Of a stretch of DNA of 64,000 nt, positions 1 to 8,904 are shown one piece after another. Location of the stretch: NCBI RefSeq assembly GCF_030733745.1, contig NZ_JASHIK010000001.1:542120-606119 (forward strand). The letters are read 5' to 3'. Below the pieces are notes generated by a model. It was not told where the DNA came from, made no database searches, and saw only the letters and a program-made list of their open reading frames with translations. Position numbers and translations under genes: made by a program. Every line of letters starts with the position of its first letter. The first letter of the stretch is position 1. The DNA is from Stappia sp. MMSF_3263. GTDB lineage: Bacteria; Pseudomonadota; Alphaproteobacteria; Rhizobiales; Stappiaceae.

Positions 1-344
1 CGCGGCATCAGGCTCGGTGTGCCGCCGCCCCAGTGAATGTGGGTAACTGGACGCCCGCTGCCGAGCCGCGCCGCGACGAGGTCGATTTCCGACAGCAGTG
101 TCTCAGCGTAGTCGTGCAGCGGTCCGTCCTTGCGCGCAGCCTTCGTATGGCAGCCGCAATAGGTGCAGATGTTGCGGCAGAAGGGAACGTGAAGGTAGAG
201 CGACAACGCGTTCGATGGCGCAAGCGCCGCGAGCCAGTCGCCATAGGTCGCGCCGGTCACTCCGGCATGAAAATGCGGCGCGGTCGGATAGCTGGTGTAG
301 CGGGGAACCGAGCGGGTCGCGTAGCGGTGGTCGAGATCTGTCAT
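1..344 (-). CDS. hemN: Oxygen-independent coproporphyrinogen III oxidase, N-terminal part (cut by window edge)
   Basis: Radical-SAM enzyme that decarboxylates coproporphyrinogen III to protoporphyrinogen IX without oxygen, so that haem can be made under microaerobic conditions. The first ~114 residues are visible. They show the HemN opening (YATRSVPRYTSYPTAPHF) and the cluster-binding cysteines C56, C60, C63 and C65 in the CxxxCxxCxC arrangement typical of HemN. The ATG at 344 is the first in-frame start and matches the family N-terminus. The rest lies left of the window. An FNR-type box sits 35 bases upstream, and the cbb3 oxidase genes that need haem are close by. Family assignment is firm; only the end is missing. 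Confidence 0.9.
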   Translation of the reverse strand, partial: MTDLDHRYATRSVPRYTSYPTAPHFHAGVTGATYGDWLAALAPSNALSLYLHVPFCRNICTYCGCHTKAARKDGPLHDYAETLLSEIDLVAARLGSGRPVTHIHWGGGTPSLMP

Positions 345-378
345 GGGCCGACAATTGCCCCGTCGTGGTCGCGTTGCC

Positions 379-392
379 TTGATCTGGCTCAA
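379..392. promoter_or_regulatory. FNR/FixK-type box upstream of hemN
   Basis: TTGATCTGGCTCAA matches the FNR consensus TTGATNNNNATCAA at 9 of 10 defined positions. Its centre (385.5) is about 41 bases before the hemN start and about 90 before the divergent membrane-protein start at 476, so it could act on either gene. Confidence 0.65.
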
Positions 393-475
393 GCCGGCCT
401 GCGGATCCGCCTTGCGCGTGGCGCAGGGGTTGGTTGCGGAATTCAGGCATGCGCTGGCGAGCGGATATTCGTAAT

Positions 476-1570
476 ATGAAATGCCTTCGATTCACGTCAG
501 CTTTCCGGATCACGATCATTTCACCGCAAGCCTCCCTCGTCCTGAAGACTGCCACGACGCTCGCGCTCGGCGCGCTGGGTGGCGCCATGTTCCATGTTCT
601 CGGCCTTCCGGCGGCCTGGCTTTCCGGAGCCATGGTGCTGGTTGCCGTGGCCGTGCTGTCCGGAGTTCCCTGCGCCATGCCGAATGGCCTGCGCGATACG
701 CTCTTTGTCGTTCTGGGGCTGACGATGGGCTCCGGCGTGAAGCCGGAAACGGTTGCACGCATCGGCGAGTGGCCCGTGACCATGGCGCTGCTGGTCGTGT
801 CCGTCGTTGCGATCCTCGGGGCAACATATCTCTTTCAGCGCAGGGTTGCCGGTTGGGACAAGCCGACCGCTTATTTCGCCGCGATCCCCGGCGCTCTGTC
901 CTATGTGATGATCCTGACGCTTTCCTACCCGAAGGCTGATGCCATGCGGGTGGTGATGGCGCAGAGCTTTCGCGTCTTCGTGCTGGTCGCGGTGCTGCCT
1001 GCCGTCATTGTCGGCAGCGATACGCACGGATTGGGTCTGCCGCCACAGGTCGACCCGCTGTCACCCGAAATGCTGGCGCTGCTTGCCGCTGCCGGTCTTG
1101 CCGCGGGTTATGTCTTCAACCGCGCGGGTGTGCCCGCCGGCTGGTTGACCGGTCCGTTCTTTCTGAGTGCGATTGTCAACGCCGCCGGCTGGATGCAGGT
1201 GGAGATGCCGCAATGGCTCAGTCTGCCGGCGCTTGTCGGCCTTGGCTGCGTCATCGGCTGTCGCTTCACCAATCTTTCGCCGCGCGAGTTCGCGCGCATG
1301 ATCGGGGTGTCGCTCGGCGCGTTCATCGTCGGCATGAGCATCGCGACCGCGATCTCGGGCCTGATCTGGGCATTCTTCGGCCTGCCGTTCGGCCAGCTCC
1401 TGCTCGCCTTTGCACCGGGCGGGCTGGAGGCGATGACGCTGCTCGCCTTCCTGCTCAATCTGGACCCGGCCTTCGTTGCCGCTCATCAGCTCGCACGCTA
1501 TGTCGGCATGGTGCTGCTGCTGCCACTGATCACGCGGCGGTTGCTCGGGCCGCCGGAAAAACCGAACTGA
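476..1570 (+). CDS. AbrB-family integral membrane protein (AbrB duplication type)
   Basis: Polytopic membrane protein of the family formerly annotated as putative ammonia monooxygenase (COG3180), with two copies of the AbrB membrane domain. The first repeat opens with LGLPAAWLSGAM and the second with AGVPAGWLTGPFF; the repeated P-A-x-W-L-x-G motif is the family signature. About ten hydrophobic segments fill its 364 residues, the usual length. The function is not established; transport has been suggested for relatives. ATG 476 is chosen; ATG 449 and TTG 434 are also in frame. It is divergent from hemN and convergent with the acetyltransferase downstream. Confidence 0.8.
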   Translation: MKCLRFTSAFRITIISPQASLVLKTATTLALGALGGAMFHVLGLPAAWLSGAMVLVAVAVLSGVPCAMPNGLRDTLFVVLGLTMGSGVKPETVARIGEWPVTMALLVVSVVAILGATYLFQRRVAGWDKPTAYFAAIPGALSYVMILTLSYPKADAMRVVMAQSFRVFVLVAVLPAVIVGSDTHGLGLPPQVDPLSPEMLALLAAAGLAAGYVFNRAGVPAGWLTGPFFLSAIVNAAGWMQVEMPQWLSLPALVGLGCVIGCRFTNLSPREFARMIGVSLGAFIVGMSIATAISGLIWAFFGLPFGQLLLAFAPGGLEAMTLLAFLLNLDPAFVAAHQLARYVGMVLLLPLITRRLLGPPEKPN

Positions 1571-1600
1571 GAAAGGGCGGGACATTCCTGTCCTGCTTTC
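1571..1600. terminator. Possible bidirectional terminator
   Basis: Imperfect hairpin with arms GAAAGGGCGGGAC and GTCCTGCTTTC around a 6-base loop. It lies in the 38-bp gap between two convergent genes. There is no long T-run, so the assignment rests on position and stem. Confidence 0.4.
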
Positions 1601-1608
1601 CCGGTTCG

Positions 1609-2175
1609 TCAGGCGCGCGATGCCTGCCATTCCCTTGCAAGCGTGGCATAGACGAATTCATCGCCCCAGACGCCATCGAAGCGGTCGTTCTCGATGAAAT
1701 GCGCCTCGCGCCTGAGACCCAGCCGCTCGACGATCCCGACCGAGCCATGGTTCAGCGTGTCGATCCGGGCGAATATCCGGTGGAAACCGAATACGCGAAA
1801 GCCGATGCCGATCATCGCCTCGACGGCCTCGGTCGCATAGCCTGACCCGCCGTAGCGCGGATTGAAGATGTAGCCGATCTCGGCCTGCATCGCCGCGCCG
1901 TCGGCCAGTTTCAGCAAGACCTCGCCGATGACGGCCGCGTCCTCCATGCGCTCGACGGCCAGGTGCAGCGCGTCGCCGGCACGAGCAAGCCCGGGCTGCA
2001 TCGCGGCCTCGAAATTGGCCCGCAACGCCTCTACTGCGGGGGGCGTGCTGTACAGAAAGCGATAGACGTCCTCGCGCTGATGGTAAAAGCTGTAGGCGTC
2101 GAAGTCCTCGAGCCTGAAGGGGCGCAGGACAAGGCGAGCCGTGCTGCATGTCAGCATGGAGACGTCTGGTACCAT
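1609..2175 (-). CDS. GNAT-family N-acetyltransferase (RimJ/RimL-like)
   Basis: Predicted acetyl-CoA-dependent acetyltransferase of 188 residues. The opening TARLVLRPFRLEDFDAY, the acetyl-CoA loop region Y-G-G-S-G-Y-A-T-E-A and the closing segment ERLGLRREAHF are typical of the RimJ/RimL-like Acetyltransf_3 group, which acetylates protein N-termini, amino groups or small molecules. The substrate cannot be read from sequence. ATG 2175 is used because the domain begins a few residues later; a longer in-frame extension to 2271 is arginine/proline-rich and unlikely to be translated. It has its own transcription unit between the AbrB-type gene and the ccoN promoter region. Confidence 0.8.
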   Translation of the reverse strand: MVPDVSMLTCSTARLVLRPFRLEDFDAYSFYHQREDVYRFLYSTPPAVEALRANFEAAMQPGLARAGDALHLAVERMEDAAVIGEVLLKLADGAAMQAEIGYIFNPRYGGSGYATEAVEAMIGIGFRVFGFHRIFARIDTLNHGSVGIVERLGLRREAHFIENDRFDGVWGDEFVYATLAREWQASRA

Positions 2176-2532
2176 GGACGGGTGTTCCGATCTGTTGGGG
2201 CATGCCGGAAAGGGCGGGGAACGCCGGGCCTTTGCCCGGCAGGTGGTTCGACCGCGATGTGGTCGCCGCATGATGCTCCGTCAAGGGACGGGGCCGCCTG
2301 GCGTGTTGCTGTCGGGCAGACCCGCCGAATATCTTAGGTGATAGTACCTAGTTCGTTGTTCGGAATGAAAGAATTTCAGAAACAATTCGTCGCACCCGGG
2401 CTTTTGCTGATGTAATTGCCGGGCGTTTGTCTCAAGGTCGGTTGACCTGGATCAAGGCGGAAACCGGTGTGCAGGTCATACCGTCCGTCTCGACCCGCTG
2501 GGGTTGGATCATCAAGATACTCGGGGCGCAAA
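2176..2532. other. Intergenic region holding the ccoN promoter
   Basis: 357 bases without a supported gene. They separate the divergent acetyltransferase and ccoN genes. The only recognisable element is the FNR-type box at 2442-2455. The stretch around 2335-2415 is noticeably AT-richer than its surroundings. Confidence 0.6.
2442..2455. promoter_or_regulatory. FNR/FixK-type box of ccoNOQP
   Basis: TTGACCTGGATCAA differs from TTGATNNNNATCAA at one position. Its centre is 84 bases before the ccoN ATG. A class II FNR promoter would therefore start near 2490 and give a leader of about 43 bases. This fits the known anaerobic control of cbb3 oxidase genes by FNR/FixK proteins. Confidence 0.8.
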
Positions 2533-4185
2533 ATGGCTCAAGCACAAGCCAAATACATCACGATGGAGGAGGGCTTCTTTGCCGCGTTCCTCGTCGCGAT
2601 TGCCTTCGCCTGCCTGATCATTGCGGGCAAGACCTACGATCAGGTCATGGCGTTTCACATGTCGATCGGTTCGCTGGCGGCGGCAGCCGGCGCGTTCGTC
2701 ATCTTTAAGCACTATTTCGACGGTCGTGCACCGGCTCCACAGGAAGTCGACGGCAAGCCAAACTATAGCCTCGGCCCGATCAAGTTCGGTGCCTGGGCGG
2801 CGGTGTTCTGGGGCGTTGCAGGCTTCACTGTCGGCCTGATCATCGCCCTGCAGCTCGCCTACCCGGTGCTGAACCTGGACCTGCCCTGGACGAGCTTCGG
2901 CCGGTTGCGGCCGCTGCACACGTCCGCGGTGATCTTCGCCTTCGGCGGCAACGTGCTGCTCGCGACCTCCTTCTACGTGGTCCAGCGCACCAGCCGCGCG
3001 CGGATGCCTGGCACCATTGCCCCCTGGTTCGTGATCCTTGGCTACAACATCTTCATCGTCATTGCCGGCACGGGCTATCTGCTCGGCGCCACGCAGTCGA
3101 AGGAATATGCCGAGCCGGAATGGTACGCAGATCTGTGGCTGACCATCGTCTGGGTCGCCTATCTGCTCGTCTTCCTCGGCACGCTGTGGAAGCGCAAGGA
3201 GCCGCATATCTACGTGGCGAACTGGTTTTACCTCGCCTTCATCGTCACGATCGCGCTGCTGCACATCACCAACAACCTGACGATCCCGGTCTCCGTGTTC
3301 GGAACCAAGTCCTACATCGTCTGGGCAGGCGTGCAGGATGCCATGGTGCAGTGGTGGTACGGCCATAACGCGGTCGGCTTCTTCCTGACCGCCGGCTTCC
3401 TCGCCATCATGTATTACTTCGTGCCCAAGCGGGCCGAGCGGCCGGTCTATTCCTACCGCCTGTCCATCGTGCACTTCTGGGCGCTGATCTTCCTCTACAT
3501 CTGGGCCGGTCCTCACCACCTGCATTACACGGCCCTGCCGCAATGGGCCTCGACGCTGGGTGCAACCTTCTCGATCATCCTCTGGATGCCCTCGTGGGGC
3601 GGCATGATCAACGGCCTGATGACCCTGTCGGGGGCCTGGGACAAGCTGCGCACCGATCCGGTGTTGCGGATGATGGTGGTCTCGATCGCCTTCTACGGCA
3701 TGTCGACCTTCGAGGGCCCCTTGATGAGCCTGCGTTCGGTCAACTCGCTGTCGCACTACACCGACTGGACCATCGGTCACGTGCATTCCGGTGCGCTCGG
3801 CTGGGTCGGCTACATCTCCTTCGGCGCGCTCTACTGCCTGATCCCCTGGTTGTGGAACAAGAAGCAGGTCTACTCGCTGAAGCTGGTGAACTGGCACTTC
3901 TGGATCTCGACCATCGGCATCGTGCTCTACATCTGCGCGATGTGGGTCTCGGGCATCATGCAGGGTCTGATGTGGCGGGCCTATGATCAGCTCGGCTTCC
4001 TCGAATACTCGTTCATCGAGACCGTCGAGGCGATGCATCCCTTCTACGTGATCCGTGCACTCGGCGGTGCCCTGTTCGTCATCGGCTCGCTGATCATGGC
4101 CTACAATCTCTGGATGACCGTCCGGCATGGCGAGGCTGAGGAAGCCGACACCGTTCCGGCCGGTTCCATGGCCCCTGCTGAATAA
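2533..4185 (+). CDS. ccoN: cbb3-type cytochrome c oxidase subunit I
   Basis: Catalytic subunit of the high-affinity terminal oxidase, which reduces oxygen to water and pumps protons in the inner membrane. It has 550 residues and about 12-14 membrane spans. Haem and CuB ligand histidines are visible: [16 protein letters not shown] for low-spin haem b, [10 protein letters not shown] and [13 protein letters not shown] around CuB, and [12 protein letters not shown] near the C-terminal part for haem b3. The start at 2533 ([14 protein letters not shown]) follows the family; an in-frame ATG/GTG extension from 2467 has no family resemblance. First gene of ccoNOQP, 14 bases before ccoO, under the FNR box at 2442. 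Confidence 0.97.
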   Translation: MAQAQAKYITMEEGFFAAFLVAIAFACLIIAGKTYDQVMAFHMSIGSLAAAAGAFVIFKHYFDGRAPAPQEVDGKPNYSLGPIKFGAWAAVFWGVAGFTVGLIIALQLAYPVLNLDLPWTSFGRLRPLHTSAVIFAFGGNVLLATSFYVVQRTSRARMPGTIAPWFVILGYNIFIVIAGTGYLLGATQSKEYAEPEWYADLWLTIVWVAYLLVFLGTLWKRKEPHIYVANWFYLAFIVTIALLHITNNLTIPVSVFGTKSYIVWAGVQDAMVQWWYGHNAVGFFLTAGFLAIMYYFVPKRAERPVYSYRLSIVHFWALIFLYIWAGPHHLHYTALPQWASTLGATFSIILWMPSWGGMINGLMTLSGAWDKLRTDPVLRMMVVSIAFYGMSTFEGPLMSLRSVNSLSHYTDWTIGHVHSGALGWVGYISFGALYCLIPWLWNKKQVYSLKLVNWHFWISTIGIVLYICAMWVSGIMQGLMWRAYDQLGFLEYSFIETVEAMHPFYVIRALGGALFVIGSLIMAYNLWMTVRHGEAEEADTVPAGSMAPAE

Positions 4186-4199
4186 GGGGAGAGGCAATC

Positions 4200-4934
4200 A
4201 TGTCCCTTTGGAACAAGCACGAAGTCTTCGAAAAGCACTCGATTGTGCTGGTCATCGGCATTCTCGTCGTCGTCGCGATCGGCGGCCTGGTCGAGATTGC
4301 CCCGCTCTTCTACCTGAAGAGCACCATCGAGAAGGTGGAGGGTATGCGACCCTACACCCCGCTCGAGCTGGCCGGACGCAACGTCTATATCCGCGAGGGC
4401 TGTTATCTGTGCCATTCGCAGATGATCCGTCCGATGCGCGACGAACTGGAGCGCTACGGCCATTTCAGCCTCGCGGCGGAGAGCATGTACGACCACCCCT
4501 TCCAGTGGGGATCGAAGCGCACGGGTCCCGATCTTGCCCGCGTGGGCGGAAAGTACTCCGACGAATGGCATCGCGACCATCTCGCGAACCCGCGTTCGGT
4601 GGTGCCGGAATCGATCATGCCCGGCTATCCCTTCCTCCTCAACGCCAAGGTCGAGACGCGGGACATCGCCGATCACCTGAAGGCCAACGCCGTGGTCGGC
4701 GTGCCTTATAGCGAGGAGCAGATCGGGGAGGCGGCCCGCGACCTTGTCGCCCAGGCCAACCCCGACAGCGACAATGTCGACGCGTTCCTGGAACGTTATC
4801 CCAACGCCATCGTCCGGGATTTCGACGGCGACCCGAAGCGGGTGAGCGAGATGGATGCCCTGGTGGCCTATCTGCAGATGCTCGGAACGCTGGTCGACTT
4901 CTCGATCTACGACAACAAGGCCAACCTGCGCTGA
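4200..4934 (+). CDS. ccoO: cbb3-type cytochrome c oxidase subunit II (monohaem cytochrome c)
   Basis: Membrane-anchored c-type cytochrome that passes electrons into the binuclear centre. It has 244 residues with one N-terminal membrane helix (about residues 17-39). The haem site is C68-Y-L-C71-H72, and the distal methionine is probably in the SIMPGYPFL segment. ATG 4200 follows a GGGGAGAGG ribosome binding site just after ccoN. The spacing indicates one polycistronic message with ccoN and ccoQ. Confidence 0.96.
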   Translation: MSLWNKHEVFEKHSIVLVIGILVVVAIGGLVEIAPLFYLKSTIEKVEGMRPYTPLELAGRNVYIREGCYLCHSQMIRPMRDELERYGHFSLAAESMYDHPFQWGSKRTGPDLARVGGKYSDEWHRDHLANPRSVVPESIMPGYPFLLNAKVETRDIADHLKANAVVGVPYSEEQIGEAARDLVAQANPDSDNVDAFLERYPNAIVRDFDGDPKRVSEMDALVAYLQMLGTLVDFSIYDNKANLR

Positions 4935-4950
4935 CGGCAAGGAGCGTGTG

Positions 4951-5106
4951 ATGAACGAGACATACGAAACCGTCGCCGGCTTCGCCCAGACCTGGGGCCT
5001 GGTCTACTTCGTGGTTCTGTTTGCCGGCGTCCTTGCCTATGCGCTGTGGCCGAAAAACGCCAAGCGCTTCGACGACGCCGCGCAAATCCCCTTGCGGGAG
5101 GATTGA
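4951..5106 (+). CDS. ccoQ: cbb3-type cytochrome c oxidase subunit IV
   Basis: Small single-span subunit (51 residues) that stabilises the oxidase core, especially its association with CcoP. A transmembrane helix runs from about residue 15 to 32, followed by a WPKN motif and a charged tail, as in other CcoQ/FixQ proteins. ATG 4951 has a good ribosome binding site (AAGGAG) 7-8 bases upstream. Position between ccoO and ccoP is the conserved family order; the ccoP start lies only 4 bases after its stop. Confidence 0.93.
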   Translation: MNETYETVAGFAQTWGLVYFVVLFAGVLAYALWPKNAKRFDDAAQIPLRED

Positions 5107-5110
5107 GAAC

Positions 5111-5989
5111 ATGGCTGACATGAAAACAAGGGAAGTCGACCATATTTCCGGCGTCGAGACGACCGGTCATGAATGGGACGGCCTCAAGGAACTGAACAAC
5201 CCGCTGCCGAAGTGGTGGCTCTACATCTTCTATGCCACGATCGTGTGGGCCATCGGCTACTGGGTTGTTTATCCCGCCTGGCCGCTGGTTTCCGGCTACA
5301 CCTCCGGTGTTCTCGGCGACAGCCAGCGTGCCAATGCGCTGGCCGCCTACGAGGCGGGCATGGCGGAGCGTGCGCAGATCGGCGAGCAGCTGATCAATGC
5401 CTCGCTCGAGGAAATCCAGTCGACCCAGTCCCTGATGGAATTTGCGATGGCCAACGGCCGCGCCGCCTTCGGCGACAATTGCGCAGGCTGCCATGGCAGC
5501 GGCGCCACGGGTGCCGAGGGCTATCCCAACCTGCAGGATGACAACTGGATCTGGGGCGGCACGCTCGAGGATATCCACCTGACGCTGCAATACGGCATCC
5601 GCTCCGGGCATGACGAAGCCCGTTTCGGCGAGATGCCCGCATTCGGCCGCGACGAGATGCTCGACAAGGAGCAGATCGCCCAGGTGGCGAACTTCGTGGC
5701 AAGCCGTGCCGGGGCGACGCCTGACGACGGTGCCGACCTTGCCGCCGGCGAGCAGGTCTATGTCGAGAACTGCGCCGCCTGTCATGGCGACGACCTGAAG
5801 GGAATGAAGGAAGTCGGCGCGCCGAGCCTGATGTCGAACAATTACCTTTATGGAAAATCCGTTGAGGCGATCAAGGCACAGGTCACCAACGCCCGCAACG
5901 GTGTCATGCCGGCCTGGGCGCCGCGCCTCGACCCGGCAACGGTCAAATCGCTTGCCGTTTATGTCCATGCGCTGGGCGGCGGCGAATAG
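5111..5989 (+). CDS. ccoP: cbb3-type cytochrome c oxidase subunit III (dihaem cytochrome c)
   Basis: Dihaem cytochrome that accepts electrons from cytochrome c and delivers them to CcoO. It has 292 residues: an N-terminal domain with one membrane helix (about residues 35-57, WLYIFYATIVWAIGYW) and two periplasmic cytochrome c domains. The CxxCH sites are C124-A-G-C127-H and C221-A-A-C224-H. ATG 5111 is in the conserved position 4 bases after ccoQ. Last gene of the FNR-driven operon; a strong terminator follows at 6022. Confidence 0.97.
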   Translation: MADMKTREVDHISGVETTGHEWDGLKELNNPLPKWWLYIFYATIVWAIGYWVVYPAWPLVSGYTSGVLGDSQRANALAAYEAGMAERAQIGEQLINASLEEIQSTQSLMEFAMANGRAAFGDNCAGCHGSGATGAEGYPNLQDDNWIWGGTLEDIHLTLQYGIRSGHDEARFGEMPAFGRDEMLDKEQIAQVANFVASRAGATPDDGADLAAGEQVYVENCAACHGDDLKGMKEVGAPSLMSNNYLYGKSVEAIKAQVTNARNGVMPAWAPRLDPATVKSLAVYVHALGGGE

Positions 5990-6021
5990 GCCCTCACCAT
6001 TCTCTCCAGACCAAGAGACAG

Positions 6022-6047
6022 AAGGCGCCCTCCGGGGCGCCTTTTTC
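6022..6047 (+). terminator. Rho-independent terminator of ccoNOQP
   Basis: Perfect stem AAGGCGCCC / GGGGCGCCTT with a 3-base loop, followed by a T5 run. It closes the ccoNOQP transcript and separates it from the unrelated genes that follow. Confidence 0.88.
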
Positions 6048-6171
6048 ATTCGTGCGCGCGCTTGATCTTTTTCGCGCCTGCAGGGTTGCACCCGGCTTGC
6101 ATCTTCGCCCAACATGGCAGGTGTCCCGCTACCACAATTTCCGTCAGGCGGGACAGCGGGGTGGGGAACTG

Positions 6172-6699
6172 ATGCGGTATTGGTGTGCCGGACTTGCGGC
6201 AATGGTGGTGCCTGCCCTGGCGGGGCAGTCGCAGGCAGCGGACCAGTTCGCGGTCTTCCAGGAGCAGTGGCGCACCTATGTCGCCCAGTGCAGCAGGGTT
6301 TTCTCCGGAAACGACGATCACCTTTCGGACGACTTTGATCGTCGTCCCATGCGCCGGAAAATCAGCGCGGACGGCACGGCGATGGCGATATCCGCCGGCT
6401 CCACACCGGACTATCTGTCGATCTACATCGATACGCTTCCGGACAGGGAACTGCGGAGTTGCGCCGTGTACCGCGAGGAGTACGGAGCATTCGACGCGGC
6501 CGTGCTGTTTCCCAAGGTGCTTGCCTGGTTGCGCGAACAGGGGCTGACGGCGACGGGCGGGTCGGTGCCGCTTGATGACGGATCCCACCATCAACTCGGC
6601 GTTCATGGGGCTTTCCCCGAACAGGACCTGACGATCCGGGTCCGGCTCTTCGACTGGGGCATCCAGTTGCTTGGCGAACGAACGATCTTGAGAAAGTGA
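6172..6699 (+). CDS. Exported protein of unknown function
   Basis: 175 residues. The N-terminus (MRYWCAGLAAMVVPALAGQSQAA) is a Sec signal peptide with a likely cleavage after QAA at about residue 23. The mature part is a mixed, mainly polar sequence with two cysteines and no membrane helix, so it is probably periplasmic. No family was recognised. ATG 6172 is chosen because the signal peptide starts there; the longer frame from 6052 begins inside the terminator-proximal region. The gene is 7 bases before the SH3-domain gene and probably shares its transcript. Confidence 0.6.
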   Translation: MRYWCAGLAAMVVPALAGQSQAADQFAVFQEQWRTYVAQCSRVFSGNDDHLSDDFDRRPMRRKISADGTAMAISAGSTPDYLSIYIDTLPDRELRSCAVYREEYGAFDAAVLFPKVLAWLREQGLTATGGSVPLDDGSHHQLGVHGAFPEQDLTIRVRLFDWGIQLLGERTILRK

Positions 6700-6706
6700 C
6701 ACGACA

Positions 6707-7129
6707 GTGAAAATCTCGACACACGTTTCCTCTCGTTTACGCAGCGGCATTGCCGCCGTTGCGCTTGGCCTGTTGCTCGGGCCTGTGCTCGCTGCATACT
6801 CCGTCCATGCCGACGATCTCGACGTGCCGATCCACGAATATGGCGGCGATGACCTGCCGACCTGCGCGACGAGCGTCGTGTCGGGCCTGAAGGCGGGCGG
6901 GGACGGCTTTCTGGCGGTGCGCTCCGGTCCGGGCTCGCAGTACCGCGAGATCGGCCGGCTGAAGAATGGCGACAAGGTCTTCACTTTCGACAAGAGCGGC
7001 AAATGGTTCGGCGTCGTCTTCGGCGGTTCGGAACCGGGTTGCACCTCACCAGTCAAGAAGCGGCTTCTGCCCTATCGCGGCAGGAAGGGCTGGGTGCATG
7101 GCAACTGGTTGGCGGACCTCGCTGGCTGA
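6707..7129 (+). CDS. Exported bacterial SH3-domain protein
   Basis: 140 residues starting with GTG 6707. A signal peptide (about residues 1-35, cleavage near HADD) is followed by an SH3b-type domain: FLAVRSGPGSQYREIGRLKNGDKVFTF is the classic opening, with the WVHGNWL closing strand at the end. Such domains bind peptidoglycan or peptides in the cell envelope. Two cysteines (in PTCATS and GCTSP) may form a disulphide. It lies between two other exported proteins, 46 bases before the next start, suggesting a small envelope operon. Confidence 0.75.
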   Translation: MKISTHVSSRLRSGIAAVALGLLLGPVLAAYSVHADDLDVPIHEYGGDDLPTCATSVVSGLKAGGDGFLAVRSGPGSQYREIGRLKNGDKVFTFDKSGKWFGVVFGGSEPGCTSPVKKRLLPYRGRKGWVHGNWLADLAG

Positions 7130-7145
7130 CATCTACCTGTTCGCC

Positions 7146-7168
7146 GATCCTGAACTTATCGAAGGACC
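7146..7168. repeat. Short sequence resembling a dispersed GATCCTGAAC/GAAGGACC element
   Basis: The bases between the SH3-domain gene and the next start read like the dispersed repeat that gives DPELVEGP when translated and appears in many alphaproteobacterial genomes. Here the variant would encode DPELIEGP. A single copy was noticed in this window, so assignment as a repeat is from memory of the element, not from copies seen here. Confidence 0.3.
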
Positions 7169-7175
7169 GTTCCGC

Positions 7176-8885
7176 ATGCGCCTTCTGTCATGTCTTGCCT
7201 TGTTGCCCGCCGTTCTTTGGGGGCTCTGCGGTTCCGCGGCGGCGCAAGGCTGGTTCACCGAGCGCCTTGCTGGAGATACGCTTGTCGGCGTCGATGCCGG
7301 TGGCAACGGACTGTTGGTTTCCTGCGGTCGCGCGTTTCCCTCCCTGGAGATCACCATTGCCGGTATCGCTCCGACCGGCCCCGCGTCGGTCACGATCGAT
7401 GGTGGCAGGCCGTTCGGCTTCGTTTTCACGAACGGACGCTTTGAGCCGCGGAACGGGGCGCAGGCGGGATTGGTGCGCAATCTGATGGACCAACTCGCGA
7501 AGGGCGGCGTGGTGGTGCTGTCGGCGGTCGATGGCAGCCATGCCCGGTTGTCGCTCGCAGGGTCCTCTCGGGCGCTTTCCGTATGCCCCCCGGCAGCGAG
7601 CCTTGGGGCTTCCGCCCCAAGCACGCCTGCTGCGGTTGAAGCGGTGCAGGCGCGCCCCAGCAAGGCGCTGCTGGCGGAGCGTTACCTGGTGGCCCTCGGC
7701 TTCGACCCGGGAACGGTCGACGGGGTCAGCGATGCGAACACCCGCGCAGCGATCAACCGCTTCCAGGTACGCCATGGCCTCGTCGTGAACGCGGAACTGC
7801 CAGCATCCCATTTCGCGGTTCTGGAGGCTCTTGCCAAGGCGGGAGCCGTCAGTGCGCCAACGTCACCCGCTCCCGTTGCCAGCGCTCCCATTGTCAGCGC
7901 TCCCGTTGCCAGTACTCCCAGTGTGGAAACGCCGCCGGCGTCTGCAGTGCCGGCGCAAGAGGCCACCGTGGTAACGGCCGGGGAGGGCGAACCCTATCTC
8001 TATCATCGGCTGACCGGCTGCGAGGGGGAAACCGGCCGCGCGATCGCCTGGTACAATTTCACCGGACAGGGGACGCGCCGCGTTCTGGAAATGACCGATG
8101 TCTGCTTCAACCGGGAAACCGGAAAGCTGAGCGGATCGGAATGGGAAGACAAGCTGCAACTCGTCAGGCGCGAGGGGAGCACGGAATTCTACGAGGTGAT
8201 CGAGACGGGGGAGAAATCCTACGAGCGCGCCACGGCCAACGTGGGCCGCTACGACGATGAGGGGCCGTTCGCAACGGGCTGGGTCAATTTCGGATACAGC
8301 TCGCCCGGCGGATGGCCGGTCGCGCGCTACAGCCGCCGCTTCGGCAACGCCAGGGCCCATCTCCATGGCACGCTTTTCAAGCAGTATGGCGGACAGGGAC
8401 TGACGGAAAACGGCGAGTTCAAGATTCACATAAGCGGCAATGACCTGCGCGCGCATGACAAGCGCAAGTACAACACGCCACGTTCCGCCAGCGAGACGCC
8501 TTATGTCTCCTTCGAGGGCAAGGCCGTCTTCACCGGCGGTGTTGGCAAGGTGACGCTCACAAACACCGAAACCGGCAATGGCACCGGATCGGGGGACTTG
8601 GACCTGCGCGTTTCGCAAAACGGCGAAATCTCCGGCTCCGGCGTGCTGCGCCTGCAGAATGCCCGCCTTGCCGGGGCAAACCCGCAGGACTGGAAAACGA
8701 CAGAATGGCGCATTCGCCTGCTTGCCGGAAATGTTGCCGGTAAGACCGGCGAGATACTGACGATGCATGCCATCGCCGAAGGCGAGACGATCGATCACGA
8801 CGGCGTTGTCAATCCGGTACTCGGCAGCCTGACCATCAGCGGCTATAGCCGCCGTGTCGCCGAGATAACGGAAGACTGGGACTGA
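7176..8885 (+). CDS. Exported peptidoglycan-binding-domain protein
   Basis: 569 residues. Signal peptide at residues 1-23 (cleavage after SAAAQ). A PG_binding_1-like three-helix domain lies at about residues 165-215 (LLAERYLVALGFDPGTVDGVSDANTRAAINRFQVRHG contains the typical GFDPGTVDG turn). It is followed by a low-complexity linker of repeated A-P-V-A-S / A-P-I-V-S units (about 228-252), then a long C-terminal region without a recognised domain but rich in beta-type sequence. Probably a periplasmic or wall-associated protein. ATG 7176 fits the signal peptide. It follows the two smaller exported proteins and is convergent with the AraC gene. Confidence 0.7.
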   Translation: MRLLSCLALLPAVLWGLCGSAAAQGWFTERLAGDTLVGVDAGGNGLLVSCGRAFPSLEITIAGIAPTGPASVTIDGGRPFGFVFTNGRFEPRNGAQAGLVRNLMDQLAKGGVVVLSAVDGSHARLSLAGSSRALSVCPPAASLGASAPSTPAAVEAVQARPSKALLAERYLVALGFDPGTVDGVSDANTRAAINRFQVRHGLVVNAELPASHFAVLEALAKAGAVSAPTSPAPVASAPIVSAPVASTPSVETPPASAVPAQEATVVTAGEGEPYLYHRLTGCEGETGRAIAWYNFTGQGTRRVLEMTDVCFNRETGKLSGSEWEDKLQLVRREGSTEFYEVIETGEKSYERATANVGRYDDEGPFATGWVNFGYSSPGGWPVARYSRRFGNARAHLHGTLFKQYGGQGLTENGEFKIHISGNDLRAHDKRKYNTPRSASETPYVSFEGKAVFTGGVGKVTLTNTETGNGTGSGDLDLRVSQNGEISGSGVLRLQNARLAGANPQDWKTTEWRIRLLAGNVAGKTGEILTMHAIAEGETIDHDGVVNPVLGSLTISGYSRRVAEITEDWD

Positions 8886-8904
8886 GTGACCGCCCGATCT
8901 GCCG

